64,000 nt of DNA, taken from NCBI GenBank assembly GCA_902806575.1, contig CADCXD010000002.1:1302001-1366000 (forward strand), in the 5' to 3' direction. The DNA comes from Jackrogersella multiformis (Eukaryota > Ascomycota > Sordariomycetes > Xylariales > Hypoxylaceae). Of the stretch, positions 22,882 to 34,257 are shown piece by piece. Within the stretch, counting starts at the first letter, position 1, and each line of letters opens with the position of its first letter. Below the pieces are notes generated by a model. The model did not search any database and was not told the DNA's origin. It saw only the letters and a list, made by a program, of their open reading frames with translations. The translations under genes were made by a program, and so were the position numbers.

Positions 22882-23507
22882 GGTGCAGACTAGCCCTACA
22901 ACAGGGTCTTGGTTCTAACTACGCTAGAGAACCTCAAAATGTGTTGTGTTATAATTGCAGTCAGTTGTCAAAATCAAAAAAGAAGAGGATACTTGTATTT
23001 GGGTTGTGGTTTGAATGTAAACTATGGAATGGGTATGGGTTCAAGGTTGTTTAAATTTAGAAACTCAACATGGAAGTTAAGCACAAGCTGTCCCAAAGGA
23101 ATTGCGTCTTGAATCGTGGCCTTCCAAGGTTCTAACTTCCAAATTTCCAGTGGCTACGTACTAGTGGGTCCTCCGATTTCTTATCGATACTACGTCAAGT
23201 ACCTAGGTACCCAAGTAGGATTACCAGATTACATTAATAAATATGGCATACCCGATTCCTGCATATATGCATGTACCTGACATAATGTATTAATGTCGAT
23301 AGCTCAACTTACCTAGGTACCTATTTAGTGCCGCTATCGACGTATATGCCTATTAATTCCTCACGCTTCACATGTCACTATGGAATGATTCAAATTATCA
23401 TTATTCGTCTAAAACAACCCAAAATTTTGAAGTTAGGGTATTATAACTCTACCCGTAAGTCCCAACCTAAACGCCGTTTTCCAATCCCGATTCCGGCGGC
23501 CGACTGC
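22882..23507. other. Spacer: sec63 upstream region / methyltransferase 3' flank
   Basis: 626 bp. It has TACCTAGGTA at 23200-23209 and another near 23310. No coding exon was recognised. Confidence 0.5.
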
Positions 23508-24494
23508 TTAGCTCCCAACAAACGGCATCAAGGTACCGACCCTCTTCTTGTAGTTGATGTAGTCATCCCCAAAGAACCGGATAAGCAATGCCTCTTCGTA
23601 TTGCACTCTTTTCGAGAAGAACTGCCGTAGGACGATCGCGTAACCTATAAAGCAGAAGGGATTCCCCAGGACCATCTGCGTGCCGATCCCCCAGTAGAAG
23701 AATCCAAAGTAAGCCGGGTGACGAAGGAATGAGTATAGGCCTGTGGTAACCAGGACGTGAGAATCTTTCTTGCGGTATTGGACCGTATGGTTGAACGATT
23801 GACCAGCCTGGACCATGGCCGCACTGCGAACGAATTGCCCACTAAGCACAAAAATGAAGCCCAGTAGCAAGATAATATGGCCACTATAAAATGGCGCCCA
23901 AGACCGATTCGGAAATAGCAGCTCAGTGGAGAGGCATTCTAGCAATGCCATACTATGCGCGATCGCGTAAGCCGGCCAATTTGCAGTCAGAAGGAACGAG
24001 CCGATAGTCACGACGGGAGTATTGTACTTTGCGGTCGTCCAAAACTCGAGAAAGTGGAAGGTCGATAAAGCGCCGACGAAGAATGGTAGACGCCATAGAG
24101 ATGAAGAGGTGAAGACGAGGGTCAAAGCCACAGTTACTACAGATAAAGCGAGCGCTATACCGAGGCAGAAGGACCTAATCGCAATGCCCTCGAGAGACTT
24201 TGACTGGCCGGGTAGGTAGGCTTTCTCGGGTGACATTTGAGCGCTTTGCGCAAGGGGACTGAGGAGCGGGAGCAAATTGTTAGCACTTGTATCGTTTGTG
24301 CGGGTGTTGAGAGATGCTAGTTTCGCCAGAGAGCGACGGCGAGTGTTGAAACCCGTCGCCCAAGATACATCATTCTCGTCGTGCTCATACTCGTTAAGAG
24401 GAGTTAGCACGGTGAGACTGGGCGTAGTGGGGGTCGGTGTCGGTGTCGGCGTGGGAGTCGATTCAGAGGGGGATGGTAGAGTAGCCGACAACAT
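23508..24494 (-). CDS. Protein-S-isoprenylcysteine carboxyl methyltransferase (Ste14/ICMT type)
   Basis: Single exon, 328 aa. ICMT methylates the C-terminal prenylated cysteine of CaaX proteins (Ras, a-factor-like pheromones) in the ER membrane, using SAM. The C-terminal half shows the ICMT signature: SHVLVTTGLYSFLRHPAYFGFF, WGIGTQ, NP, then FFSKRVQYEEALLIRFFGDDY. Several hydrophobic segments lie between about 110 and 290. The N-terminal 100 residues are low complexity, including a Thr-Pro repeat coded by a CGGTGT-type microsatellite (about 24425-24465), and are longer than in yeast Ste14 (239 aa). No introns. Confidence 0.9.
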   Translation of the reverse strand: MLSATLPSPSESTPTPTPTPTPTTPSLTVLTPLNEYEHDENDVSWATGFNTRRRSLAKLASLNTRTNDTSANNLLPLLSPLAQSAQMSPEKAYLPGQSKSLEGIAIRSFCLGIALALSVVTVALTLVFTSSSLWRLPFFVGALSTFHFLEFWTTAKYNTPVVTIGSFLLTANWPAYAIAHSMALLECLSTELLFPNRSWAPFYSGHIILLLGFIFVLSGQFVRSAAMVQAGQSFNHTVQYRKKDSHVLVTTGLYSFLRHPAYFGFFYWGIGTQMVLGNPFCFIGYAIVLRQFFSKRVQYEEALLIRFFGDDYINYKKRVGTLMPFVGS

Positions 24495-25973
24495 ATTGGC
24501 GCAACGGAAGCTAAGACGGCTTATTGAACCTGGCTGGTAGCAATGTGAAGCATCGTGGACCAGGGCAGACTCTGACAGAATCCTGAGAGTGTTTGTCCAA
24601 AATGCAGGCTTGACTATTATGAAAACGCATGCAAAGAAAGCAAGCTTACCTATCCGGCGGCGACTCCATTGTAGTACCTAGAGGCCTTTTCCCTTTTGAT
24701 TGTCCAAGTCGTCCTTTTGCTCGATATTAAGAACAAAGGTAAACTACTTATCAAAAATCAAATAATCAAATAATCAAATCCATGATCTGTAAGTATCTAG
24801 GTACGGGGTGTTGAGCTCAACAAGAACCAACTTGTTCTTTTGTCTTGCTTCATCGAAGTTTAGATATAAATAGTACGATTGAATTCGTACCTAGACCCAC
24901 TGACCTATTAAGTAGCTGGGCGGTGTAGATTCTGCCCGTCAAAAACTTCACACCACGAACAGAAATGGAATAGCTTTCGTGATAGGGAAAGTGCCTGCAG
25001 TAGCTCAGCAGATACCGACAATGACGTACCGTGGGAGTATCTTCAGTCCGTCTCAACTCTATTTTTAGGGTGGTTCAAATTTGAGAGGCTGTTTTAAAAA
25101 TACCTAGGTACTTAGGTAGTAGACAAATAGTGAGCAATGATGGTTGGGAATTTTGAACCTTGGACCCTATAACGAGTCTTAAAATTATAATTGCATGTGA
25201 AACTCGAAAGTCGTTGCACGACCAAAATGTGTACCTACTATCTCGTACCTTAGTACACAACATTGTGAGAGGGCAAAAATTGGTGGAAATGTTTAATCAA
25301 CACACTACTCGTCTCGCTACATTGGAACCTTGCGCATTACTATGAATTCTCCGTTAGCTACCAGGTAGAAACACCAGCGCATGAAGAATAGAGATCAGAC
25401 CTATCCATACCTCTAAATTTATAAAATATAAAGCTTAAAAGGACAGACAGTACAATTTAACATGCCAAGACCCATCAGGATAAAGTTGTAAATTTGGGTT
25501 GTACCCGTATCTCTATGCTGACAATGCCTTTGCCTGTCTAATATTCGCAGTATTGATTTAGAATACTTTATCATCTCCCCTCCACGTCAAACGACACGCA
25601 ATGATGACCAGGGCCTGATTTAATAGCATTTTGAACGTAACCAGGACAGACAAATAGTAAAATACGTGGTACAATACCTAGGTATCGAGCATGGTTCTTC
25701 TAACATCCTTTATTAGCTTTCTGCCAACAACCATAGGCCCGAGAATAATCTTACTTCAACTTCCAAACTTCGATTGACCAATACCTGTCTCGCAGTTTTC
25801 GTCCAACATCGGCTATTGTAGCCAGCTGCGTAGGACCAGGTGAATACCTAGAGCAGCCCATTCTTGAGAGAGCATGTGCTGGCATGACTCTATATTGGGA
25901 CCACATCAAAAGGTGCTTTCATGCTCTCTACTCCTGGGTCTTTGAAGACCTTCAACCATTAAGTATCAAAGCT
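24495..25973. other. 1.5-kb intergenic region
   Basis: No coding exon was recognised. It contains TACCTAGGTA at 25101-25110 and near 25676. Confidence 0.5.
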
Positions 25974-26536
25974 TTACAGACCTCCCTGTATAGTGAAAGA
26001 AGAAACGATCAATATTAGGACATTGATCCATCCCCAGATGAATGGTATCCACGTCGGCATCACGTAGCATCCGGAAATGTAGATGGCTCCAAGTCTAGAG
26101 GCGGATATAAAGTCAATCGCAAAGACTCAGCAACAGGATTGGGAGTCTTCGTACACTAGCCCCACAATACTCCCAGTGAACAGAGCTTCAACCCCAGCAA
26201 CTAAGGCGTAGACGAACGGGACAGCCAACAAGTACTTCCATACCGATCGCGATTTTCCTATCTGCATAGACAAAGCGATGCCCGTAGCACCCAGGTGGAA
26301 GAGAGCATAGAGGATCAGAGTCCAGAGAAGCGTGTATCGCCATGAATCCCATACCGAATATATTGCGCAGTAGGGATCTTCAGGAGGCCAGCAGAGGGAT
26401 GGGAATCGGGGACTGCGGTAGTCTTCGGGAGGGTAGTTAAGGCAGTTGGATCTGTAGTTATGATATGGTTAGTGGATTCGTATCCTATTTGATACCTAGG
26501 TAGTTACGGTAGCGATACTCACGGTTTGGTGGCCAT
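25974..26536 (-). CDS. Small fungal integral membrane protein
   Basis: Three exons, 26536-26523 (14 nt), 26451-26155 and 26094-25974, give 143 aa. After a short Pro-rich N terminus with Cys residues (SNCLNYPPEDYRSPRFPSLC) come about four hydrophobic segments: WTLILYALFHLGATGIAL, YLLAVPFVYALVAGVEALF, SIVGLVLGAIYISG and FIWGWINVLILIVSS. It ends TIQGGL. The frame has an in-frame TGA at 26127-26129, but a 60-nt GT-AG intron (GTACGA...CTCTAG) removes it and joins two membrane segments smoothly. I recall similar short hypothetical proteins in other sordariomycetes; the function is unknown. Confidence 0.7.
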
Positions 26537-27053
26537 CTGGCCCTTTGGATTGTCGCCCCCAAAACGGGCAGAAAATAAGACGGATGTATTTTGTAGAAGT
26601 ATTCGATGAGGTAGTTGAATGAATAAGTATCTTTGGAGATTGTGGAGCTGAGAGCTGAAATATGGTACTATGTACAATAGACAGGGGTTGTCACAGGGCG
26701 GGAAGCTCCCGCGTCGAGGCTTCTAAGGTTCCAAGGTTCCAAGTTGCTGCTACCTACCTACCTGGTACTATGTACCTGGTACAAGGGATGAAGCTAATGA
26801 ATTCAATTGATGTCGTATGTACCTCGGTAAAACTTAGACACCTCACCTTACCGATGGATGCGGGTACCCACCTACCTTTTATCTACCTAGGTATGCAGCT
26901 ATGATACAGCGCAGCGGTAATCATTCTTTTAAACCTTCATCATCACCAATCCCCAAGCATTACACTCGAAAGACGTTAACATATCGAGCGATGCGACGGC
27001 ACAATAGAACCTTATGGGCTTAGAACACTGGTTCTTAATCTGAAAGCGAAAAT
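26537..27053. other. Divergent promoter region, small membrane protein / PEX8
   Basis: 517 bp between divergent genes. It has tandem AAGGTTCC units at about 26725-26742, CTACCTACCTACC at 26750-26762 and TACCTAGGTA near 26883. No gene seen. Confidence 0.5.
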
Positions 27054-29171
27054 ATGCCCGCCGATCGATTGTTGACGGCGGTCTTACGGGCCTATCAAGA
27101 CACGCCCAATCCAGCCGAGACGGACAAGATCTTCGCGACAACGACTGCGCTTCTAACCAACCTCACTAATCCTCTCAACCTTTCTCTACTCACTTCGCAC
27201 TTCCTTACTGCGCGTTCAATATGGCAGTCTCCAGATGGGCTTCGCACGTGCCTGCGTATCCTAAGCATATACAACACTGCTGCCATCCACGTACGAAAAA
27301 ACGAGGTCGATAATGCGAATATCCCGAGAGTACAACCACCGGTTGGGAGCGGTGTTAGTAGCGAGGATTGGGCACGCGCAATCGCAAAGGGGGCCGATGA
27401 TCGATCGAGTCGATGGCAACATATGTTGGTTCTGGCGGGAATTCTGATGGGCATGGAAGGTGACGGCAGGAGATCGTTGTCCTGGAGTCTGCGTTCGATG
27501 CTCGAGAAAGCTGTCGTTACCGCTACGAATCTGGCACTAGAAGACCAGATACACACAGGATTGTTGGGGCGAGGTGCTGTCATTCTGGCGCTGACATATG
27601 CCTTCCCGCTTCTGTCTGAATCGGCCAAACAGCAGTTGAATGGCAACACCCTTCTACCAGCTATTGTTGAAGCTATGCTCGGAGAAGAAGGCTTCCAGCG
27701 TGGCGACTTTATTTCGACGATTATACGAGACATCACGCCAGGAAAGGTCATATCGTGGCATACCAATTCGCCGTCGGTTGCCAGACTTGAAAGACTCGAA
27801 AGTCGGCCATTAATCCAGAATATGGGTCCTCTATCTCGGCTCGCACCATTCGCTGTCCAGCATGCCACCGACCCTAACATCGTCCTTCAGGCTCATGAAG
27901 AATTGCTTGGATTCACGGCGGAGTTATTGGATAATTGGACCCATTGCCCCCTGTCTGCCATCGACCTATCAGTTGAGGCCTCAGTTCTACCACTCGAGGT
28001 GTTCCAAGGCCCCTATCCAATGCTATGGCAGCTGTTCAAGAAGATACTGTATGCCGTGGTTGCGACCCTCCAGCCTATAGTAGGGCGTTCCCTCCTAGAT
28101 CCTTTTATGAGGAACGACGTAATAGCTCCGACGGTAGCTGCAAGGATGTTGCACACCCTACGCAATCTGTCGTTTATATCTACGCGCCAAGGTGCAGGCT
28201 CGTTCCAGGTGTATGAATTTACCTATCTCACCTCCCTGGATATTATCACACGCTACCCAGATGCCTGCGCATCCTTCCTCCAAGACACGCAGCCGCCGCT
28301 GCCTCAAACAAGCAATATAGTGCCGCCACCTGTAATCCAAGCCCTGACGCTCTTCTACCTAAACATTGCCGAGCACCTCCCGCTCTCGCTACCCACGCCG
28401 GCATGCGAGGCCCTGATCATCACGCCCGCGACAGCATACCTCTCGCCAACAACCTCCTGGCTCACCAGCCCAGCCAACAGCCCCCCGTCATCCCTAACTC
28501 TCGAGCTCTTCGAGTCGGCGCACTCGTCCGTGCTCTCGACGCTCTCGTGCCCGCAGCACAGCCCCCTCGCCGCCTCCCTCATCCCCTTCTACATCGACGT
28601 CCTGCTCTCCTCCTTCCCCGCCCGCATCTCCCCGCGCCAGTTCCGCCTCGCCTTCCGCACCGTCATGCAGATCACCAGCCCGCCCTACCCCATCTCCGCC
28701 ACCCACCCCGACCTCTCCGAGACCCTCCTCGAGATGCTCCGGTTCCGCGCCTCCGACGCCTCCCCAGACCTCCTGCTGCTGCTGGACGAGCGCAACGGCC
28801 CCAGCCCCAGCCCTGCCAAGGGAGAAACTCAGCCGGTCTCGGAGCAGACCGCCCTCGTCCTCGCCGTCATCGACGCGCTCCCCCACCTCCCGCCGCGCGC
28901 CCTCGAGGAGTGGCTGGCGCGTGCCGCCGAGTCCGTCAACGCCATCGCCGACCCGGCCATGCGCGAGGTCGCGCGCCGCCGCCTCTGGGACGTCCTGGTC
29001 AGCGGCGAGATGGACGTCGAGCGCGGCGCCGTGGGCGTCGCCTGGTGGGGCACCCACGGCGGCCGCGAGATGGTGCTGTTCGGACGGCCCCGCGGGAGTG
29101 CGGAGTTCCTGATGAGCGGCGCTTTGATGCCGGAGATGGGGGAGGGAGAGAGGGAGGGGAGTAAGTTGTAG
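27054..29171 (+). CDS. PEX8: Peroxin 8 (Pex8), intraperoxisomal import factor
   Basis: Intronless, 705 aa. Pex8 is a peripheral protein on the lumenal face of the peroxisomal membrane that links the docking and RING complexes of the import machinery. The protein ends in SKL, a canonical PTS1. The N terminus (LLTAVLRAYQDTPNPAETDKIF) and the following helical segments match my memory of filamentous-fungal Pex8. It is helix-rich throughout, with no transmembrane segment expected. Base use shifts along the gene: from about 28480 almost all third positions are G or C, unlike the first 1.4 kb. It is convergent with the ZIP transporter. Confidence 0.88.
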   Translation: MPADRLLTAVLRAYQDTPNPAETDKIFATTTALLTNLTNPLNLSLLTSHFLTARSIWQSPDGLRTCLRILSIYNTAAIHVRKNEVDNANIPRVQPPVGSGVSSEDWARAIAKGADDRSSRWQHMLVLAGILMGMEGDGRRSLSWSLRSMLEKAVVTATNLALEDQIHTGLLGRGAVILALTYAFPLLSESAKQQLNGNTLLPAIVEAMLGEEGFQRGDFISTIIRDITPGKVISWHTNSPSVARLERLESRPLIQNMGPLSRLAPFAVQHATDPNIVLQAHEELLGFTAELLDNWTHCPLSAIDLSVEASVLPLEVFQGPYPMLWQLFKKILYAVVATLQPIVGRSLLDPFMRNDVIAPTVAARMLHTLRNLSFISTRQGAGSFQVYEFTYLTSLDIITRYPDACASFLQDTQPPLPQTSNIVPPPVIQALTLFYLNIAEHLPLSLPTPACEALIITPATAYLSPTTSWLTSPANSPPSSLTLELFESAHSSVLSTLSCPQHSPLAASLIPFYIDVLLSSFPARISPRQFRLAFRTVMQITSPPYPISATHPDLSETLLEMLRFRASDASPDLLLLLDERNGPSPSPAKGETQPVSEQTALVLAVIDALPHLPPRALEEWLARAAESVNAIADPAMREVARRRLWDVLVSGEMDVERGAVGVAWWGTHGGREMVLFGRPRGSAEFLMSGALMPEMGEGEREGSKL

Positions 29172-30045
29172 TGAAGAATTTAGGATTTATGATTTAGGAT
29201 TTAGAGAGGGATGTATTGTATGTCTCGATAGTATTACCATCATACCATCATACCTAGGCACGCATGTGAGAGAGGGCCTGCATATACATATCGAATACCC
29301 CAGGTAGTTAGACAGAATGTATCTATTAATCGAGGTATTTAGTTGCCTACCCCTAGCTACGTTAAGGGGTCGAGTCGTGCAAGATAGATAGACTAGGTAC
29401 CTAGATTGCTAGTTAGGTACTTAAGCAGGACGATAAAAGCAAAGGGTCTAGAATACTTAGATATCAAGCCTAATAAATAAAGAGCTTGCCAAGTTGCTCC
29501 TTACTTACTTCAAGTCAGAATGTCTACCATATAAGATTTAGCTACCAGGTAGGTATTCACTACTACTCAACACAGCCTCGCCAAGGCAAAGATAAGAGGC
29601 AAGTTTTCCATTCAAGTGTTGTATAAGCCAGTCTATACTATTATACCATACTCCGCTAAGCTAGAGAGCCAACGCATACAAACCTAAGCTATGCCGCGCC
29701 CAATCCCTTGCCCCGTACCTTGTGACGCGCAGCACAATCAGACTGTCCAGAATAATTTTTATACATGGCGGCATCACTCATATCCGGGGAAAAACCAGCC
29801 CGCCGAGGACGCCTATCGCGATGATGATGATGATGCTGCTGCTGTTGCCAATTAATACAAAGCCAAGTAGCCCGTCCGGATAGCTCCAAAAAGGGAGAAC
29901 AACGCCGTAGATATAGATGTTTAAAGAAGACACAAACTTCCAGTCCTTCCGATTTTCCCCCTTGCCCTTCCTCTGTTGTAGGATTCGCTTGGAAGAAACA
30001 AAGACGAAAAGGATGAAATATAGATAAAAGGGTCGGCGGCGGTGA
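29172..30045. other. Spacer between convergent genes
   Basis: 874 bp of 3' flank. A GAT/CTG triplet run is at about 29820-29848; CCTAGGTAGG-like strings lie near 29390-29420. No gene was recognised. Confidence 0.5.
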
Positions 30046-31740
30046 CTAGTGCTCGTGCGCCGTGAAGGCGTTGCTGACTCCCAGCAGCGTCATGCCCAAG
30101 AACGCGAATAGAATGCTCAAGTTCTGGTTGTGATTCAAACTCAGGCTCTCGACGAACAGCTGCAGTGCCACGCTGGCCATGATGCCGGCCGTGGTGGCGA
30201 AGAGGCACCCGTACGCGACGGCGTCGGGCGTGTGGTTCGTGTGCTGGGCGAGCTTAAACCACAGCACCGCGATGCCGGCTCCGAACGGCTGGCTCAGGCC
30301 GCCGAGCATGGAGGCCCATAGCATGGCGCGTAGTCTGCTATTCAGCGCCATGTATAATGGCAATGCGAGGGCGAAACCTTCCGTGATGTTGTGGACGAAG
30401 AGTGCTAGGAACACGTTGAAGCCGAGAGATGGGTTGGCATGGTTCGTAGCGTAGGTAATGAAGCCTTCGGGAAATTTGTGTAGCGCGATAGCAATGGATG
30501 TCTGAAGGCCGATGGATAAAAAGGCGTTTTCGGCGACGTGGTGATGATGCTGAGCCTCGAGATCTTCGGAAGGCTCAGCCTGACATTCGTCTTCGTCTTC
30601 ATGGGGCGCCCCGTGCGAATGCGCGCGGCTTATCCGACACGTAGGACTCACCGGAGTCGAATTATCATCGTCCTCGTCCTCGTCTACCGTGTCAATACGT
30701 GAATCGGAGTGACCGGTGCTAGTAATACGGAGTTGAGTAGTTGCTACTCGGGATAGAAGCCCAGATCGGTTGGAAAGGTGCTTGAAGCATTCCTGACCGC
30801 ATGGATCGGAATATCCATAGCACGGGCCAGCTGAGTCGCAATTTGGCTTTGTATCCTTTACAAAAGACAAGACCCGCTTCTGCAACATCGAAGGCCGTCT
30901 GTCTGACGTCGCAGCCCGGCTGCGAAGACCGCGCATAGTTGCATGAGGGGTGGACTCCGTGGGACTAGCAGTCTCCGCTCTCCTCAGCGGTTGGGCACGA
31001 TATGTCTCATTCGAATCGTCCGCGGCAAGCAGCAGCGGCGTAACTTCATTAACATGTCCATTTCCATCCGCATGGGGCTTTGGGCTGCGAAAATGGACAT
31101 GGTTAGACTGTCTACCGATGCTATGAGCAAAAGACGATTGCCTCCGGCTAATTCCATTCTCGTGTGCGTGGCCGTGACTATGGCTATCTAAAGTATGATC
31201 GTCATGGCTGTGATCGCAGTCGACGACATGTGATGGTATAAGCTGGTGAAACAATCTCGAAAGTACTTGAATCCCCACGAAACCGCCAACGAAGCATGCC
31301 ATCAATATGAAGCCCGCCGTCTGGTCCGGAAACCCCCCTTTTTTAAGGTAATCCCTCGATTCGGGCAACATGCTATATAATGACATGAACATCTAAAAAA
31401 TAAAATATCAGGAGTTCGTCCCCAAGATTATTTAAAGGCAAAAGAGAAAAAAAGAAAAATAAGAGATCAGACTTACCATGACGCCGAAGCTCAAGCTTAG
31501 TGAACAGGCAAGAAAAGTATTGCTGTCTTGTATTCGAAAGTCCTTTTGGCCAGGAAACAGCCGTACGACTACATCGACACAGATAATAGCGGATCCTATC
31601 ACGCATGCTATAGTAATAAAATCAAGTCAGTATATCAAGCGAAGGTTGCATAGCCCATGTGGTTGAAGTCACTCACCAATGCCGCTCACCAGGCACATGA
31701 TCCACCCTCTCGTATCATTGTCAATCTCAGCGACCTCCAT
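30046..31740 (-). CDS. ZIP-family zinc transporter (Zrt3-like)
   Basis: Exons 31740-31677, 31607-31477 and 31392-30046 (introns of 69 and 84 nt) give 513 aa. ZIP transporters move Zn2+ into the cytosol; yeast Zrt3 releases it from the vacuole. Three N-terminal hydrophobic segments are followed by a long loop rich in His and Asp (CDHSHDDHTLDSHSHGHAHE, about 125-145, then more acidic/His clusters). The ZIP core comes last, with HKFPEGF in one helix and HNITEGF in the next, the paired metal-binding motifs of the family. The C terminus is TAHEH. Vacuolar placement is inferred from resemblance only. Confidence 0.87.
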
Positions 31741-34257
31741 GATGGGCTAGATTGACTTAAATCTTGCAATCCTGCAATCTCGCAGCACACCGTCGCCTTG
31801 TGCCTGCAGTAGCCCCTCCTCCCTCGGTAGCTCAAACGAATGGATTAGAGAAGCATGGAAGTTGATTGTGGTAGTGATGACAGTTTCGATGATCTGGAAA
31901 TATACTGCTACTAGCAACCGGCACGTGAAATTGTAGGTTCAAGACGCTTTCGGCAATTTTCTCGAGTCCCGTTTTAAGGTGGCAAAGTAGAATGTTTGAA
32001 CAAAGAGAATAGAGAGAGGAAAGATTTAATAATACTATATAGGAATAAGGTAGGTAAGAGAAGATAGGAAGAAGGGAAAGGCCGTAACAACAGGTAAGTT
32101 TGTAAGTTTGTAAATCTGTGATGAGAATGTAGAATGGAAGGTTCTGTTTAGGTCCTATTTAGTGTCCAGGTCCATCACTACTACTAAATGTATAACTAAA
32201 GGTGCCTACCAACTTCCGAGTCGACCATGTAACACTGCGGGTAGGGACAAGAGACAAGAGGCTGTTTTATAAGAATACCTGTGATTGGCCATATGGCTTA
32301 TGATGATATGCCAAGCTTTGCCAAGCCATCGCTGATGGGTACCTTGATGGCCAGCTCTACCAATCTTGCTAAGGCAGTTAGTAACAAACGAGTTCCACAT
32401 AAATGCACGGCGTCCATCAAGGTAGCAAGGTAGTGACTACCACCTCCAGGCTCCTGCACCTCGAAGCTGCCTACTACCTAAGTAGTGTAAGCTAGGTAGG
32501 TGCGTGACCACCTCTAAACCTTGAATCCCATCCAGCCATCTTATCATGGAACTTACCAACCTACCAATCCCGAGATGAGGCTCTAAGGCTGAAAATGGAA
32601 ATACTCTATTTGGGGTTGCAAGTTGCAACTCACCGACGACAGCTATAAGCACCTACCTAAGTCGCTAGGCATTCAGCCTTGCACAGACAGGTCTTGGAAA
32701 CTTCAATGTTAGCTTGATAAAAGCTTCATGTGACATAGCCTCCACCCAGAGTACAGAGTAGGGATTGACTAACAGGGTCCTTTTACTGCTATTATGTACT
32801 AACTTCTCGTGGAAAATGATGTTTTAGTTCCCGCTGTGGACTCCGAAGTGAACTACCGCCAATGGATGATATCCGTGGGACCTTTCCCGGTGGTAGTTGT
32901 AGGCTAGGTACGGATGTTTTAGTGCCTCAACATCGGATAATCAGATCAAAAATAAAACTATGATTCTCAAAGCAACTTCTAAGAAGGTTACTTCAAGGTA
33001 AATGCGTCAACAACAGTTACAAATCCAACCCGTAAACAGTAAGATATCTCATTTGCGAACAAGTCATGAAAATTCACCGACCTTTTCTAATGTAGCCAGT
33101 TAGAGTCGCTAGCTTTTATTTCTTATTGAGTGGCTAGGATAACCGCCTTTCGCAGCAACTTAACAGCGCCTATTGGTAGTCCAAACTCGGTTTGAGGCTG
33201 TAGAAAACGAATAGTTGAGACATCGTGGATTACTTGAGAACCTTGATGGAACATACATGTGACGCTTACCTCTCAAGCGGTGTATGTAGCCCACACGGCC
33301 GTCCGGTCTGCGGTCTGGTCTGCGGCACTGTTAACTATGTTTCATAAGGTTATGCCTTAGGCGCCCTTGGTACTATATATACATATGTAAGGGCTGATTA
33401 TATAATCCACTTACTATGGCCATGACTCGGCTGAACCATAGCTCGGATGATTCTGTACTCGACATATTCACCATTCGGACTTAAGTATCGGTTGTCATTT
33501 ACGACAATATTTCAATACGACCCTTATAAAGCCAAATATAGAGATCCTAGATAGTCCTATATCTTGCACATGAAATACTATTATTGGTAGATGTAGTAGG
33601 TAGAAGGAGTCGGTCAATAGGAGGGTTTTAGATTGTGACAGAAATGAACAGTTATGAGCAACTTGGATGGGCCGCAATCGTTATAATTGCTGCCGGGAGA
33701 GTTCTCTCTCCTTGCCATGCATTGGACACGAAGCAAAGTCCGTTTAATGCAAAGATAAGCCTTTGGATTTCGTACTTGGTGGCCTCTTTATCCTGTTGAA
33801 ATATAGGAACGCTTAGGTATATGTTGCTGATATAATCCCGATGCCATATGTAGGTATGTTCAGCTATTACCTATTAAAAGAGATGAAACAAGGTAATATC
33901 TCGTTATCGCTCTTAATCCCTAAATGGGACATAACTTTCGGTGGCTTGAATGTAGGTGCTACAGATCCAGGTAGTCTAGCCATACAGAATTACCCAAGTC
34001 GTAGGTAATGACGCGGAGGAATCGTACAAGATGCTCACGTCAAGTACGATGCGAAAAAAAAAAGCTAATACATACCTTGTATAAATAAAGAGCTATAGAA
34101 AGTTCAGGACCTTGACACGCCTCTGAATCTCTTTGCTTTTAGACATCACCAATCGAGTTACTGCTTAGCAACTTGGCAATTCGACCGCCCAGCCCTGCGA
34201 ATCAATTATCTTTGAGAAGTATATTCACTTCAAGTCTAATATCAAGCTCTCATAAGA
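31741..34257. other. 2.5-kb gene-free region between divergent genes
   Basis: I looked for exons on both strands and found none convincing. Only very short frames without family resemblance occur. It contains AAGGTAGGTAAG-type strings and a repeated GGTCTGCGGTCTGG segment at about 33305-33325. Promoters of both flanking genes should lie at the ends. An unrecognised non-coding RNA cannot be excluded. Confidence 0.45.

Noticed and set aside
26127..26129. Apparent nonsense TGA in the small membrane protein
   Set aside because: A 60-nt GT-AG intron (26095-26154) removes it and fuses two membrane segments in frame.
32206..32652. Short minus-strand frames in the 2.5-kb spacer
   Set aside because: Short, repetitive sequence overlaps them, and there is no domain resemblance.
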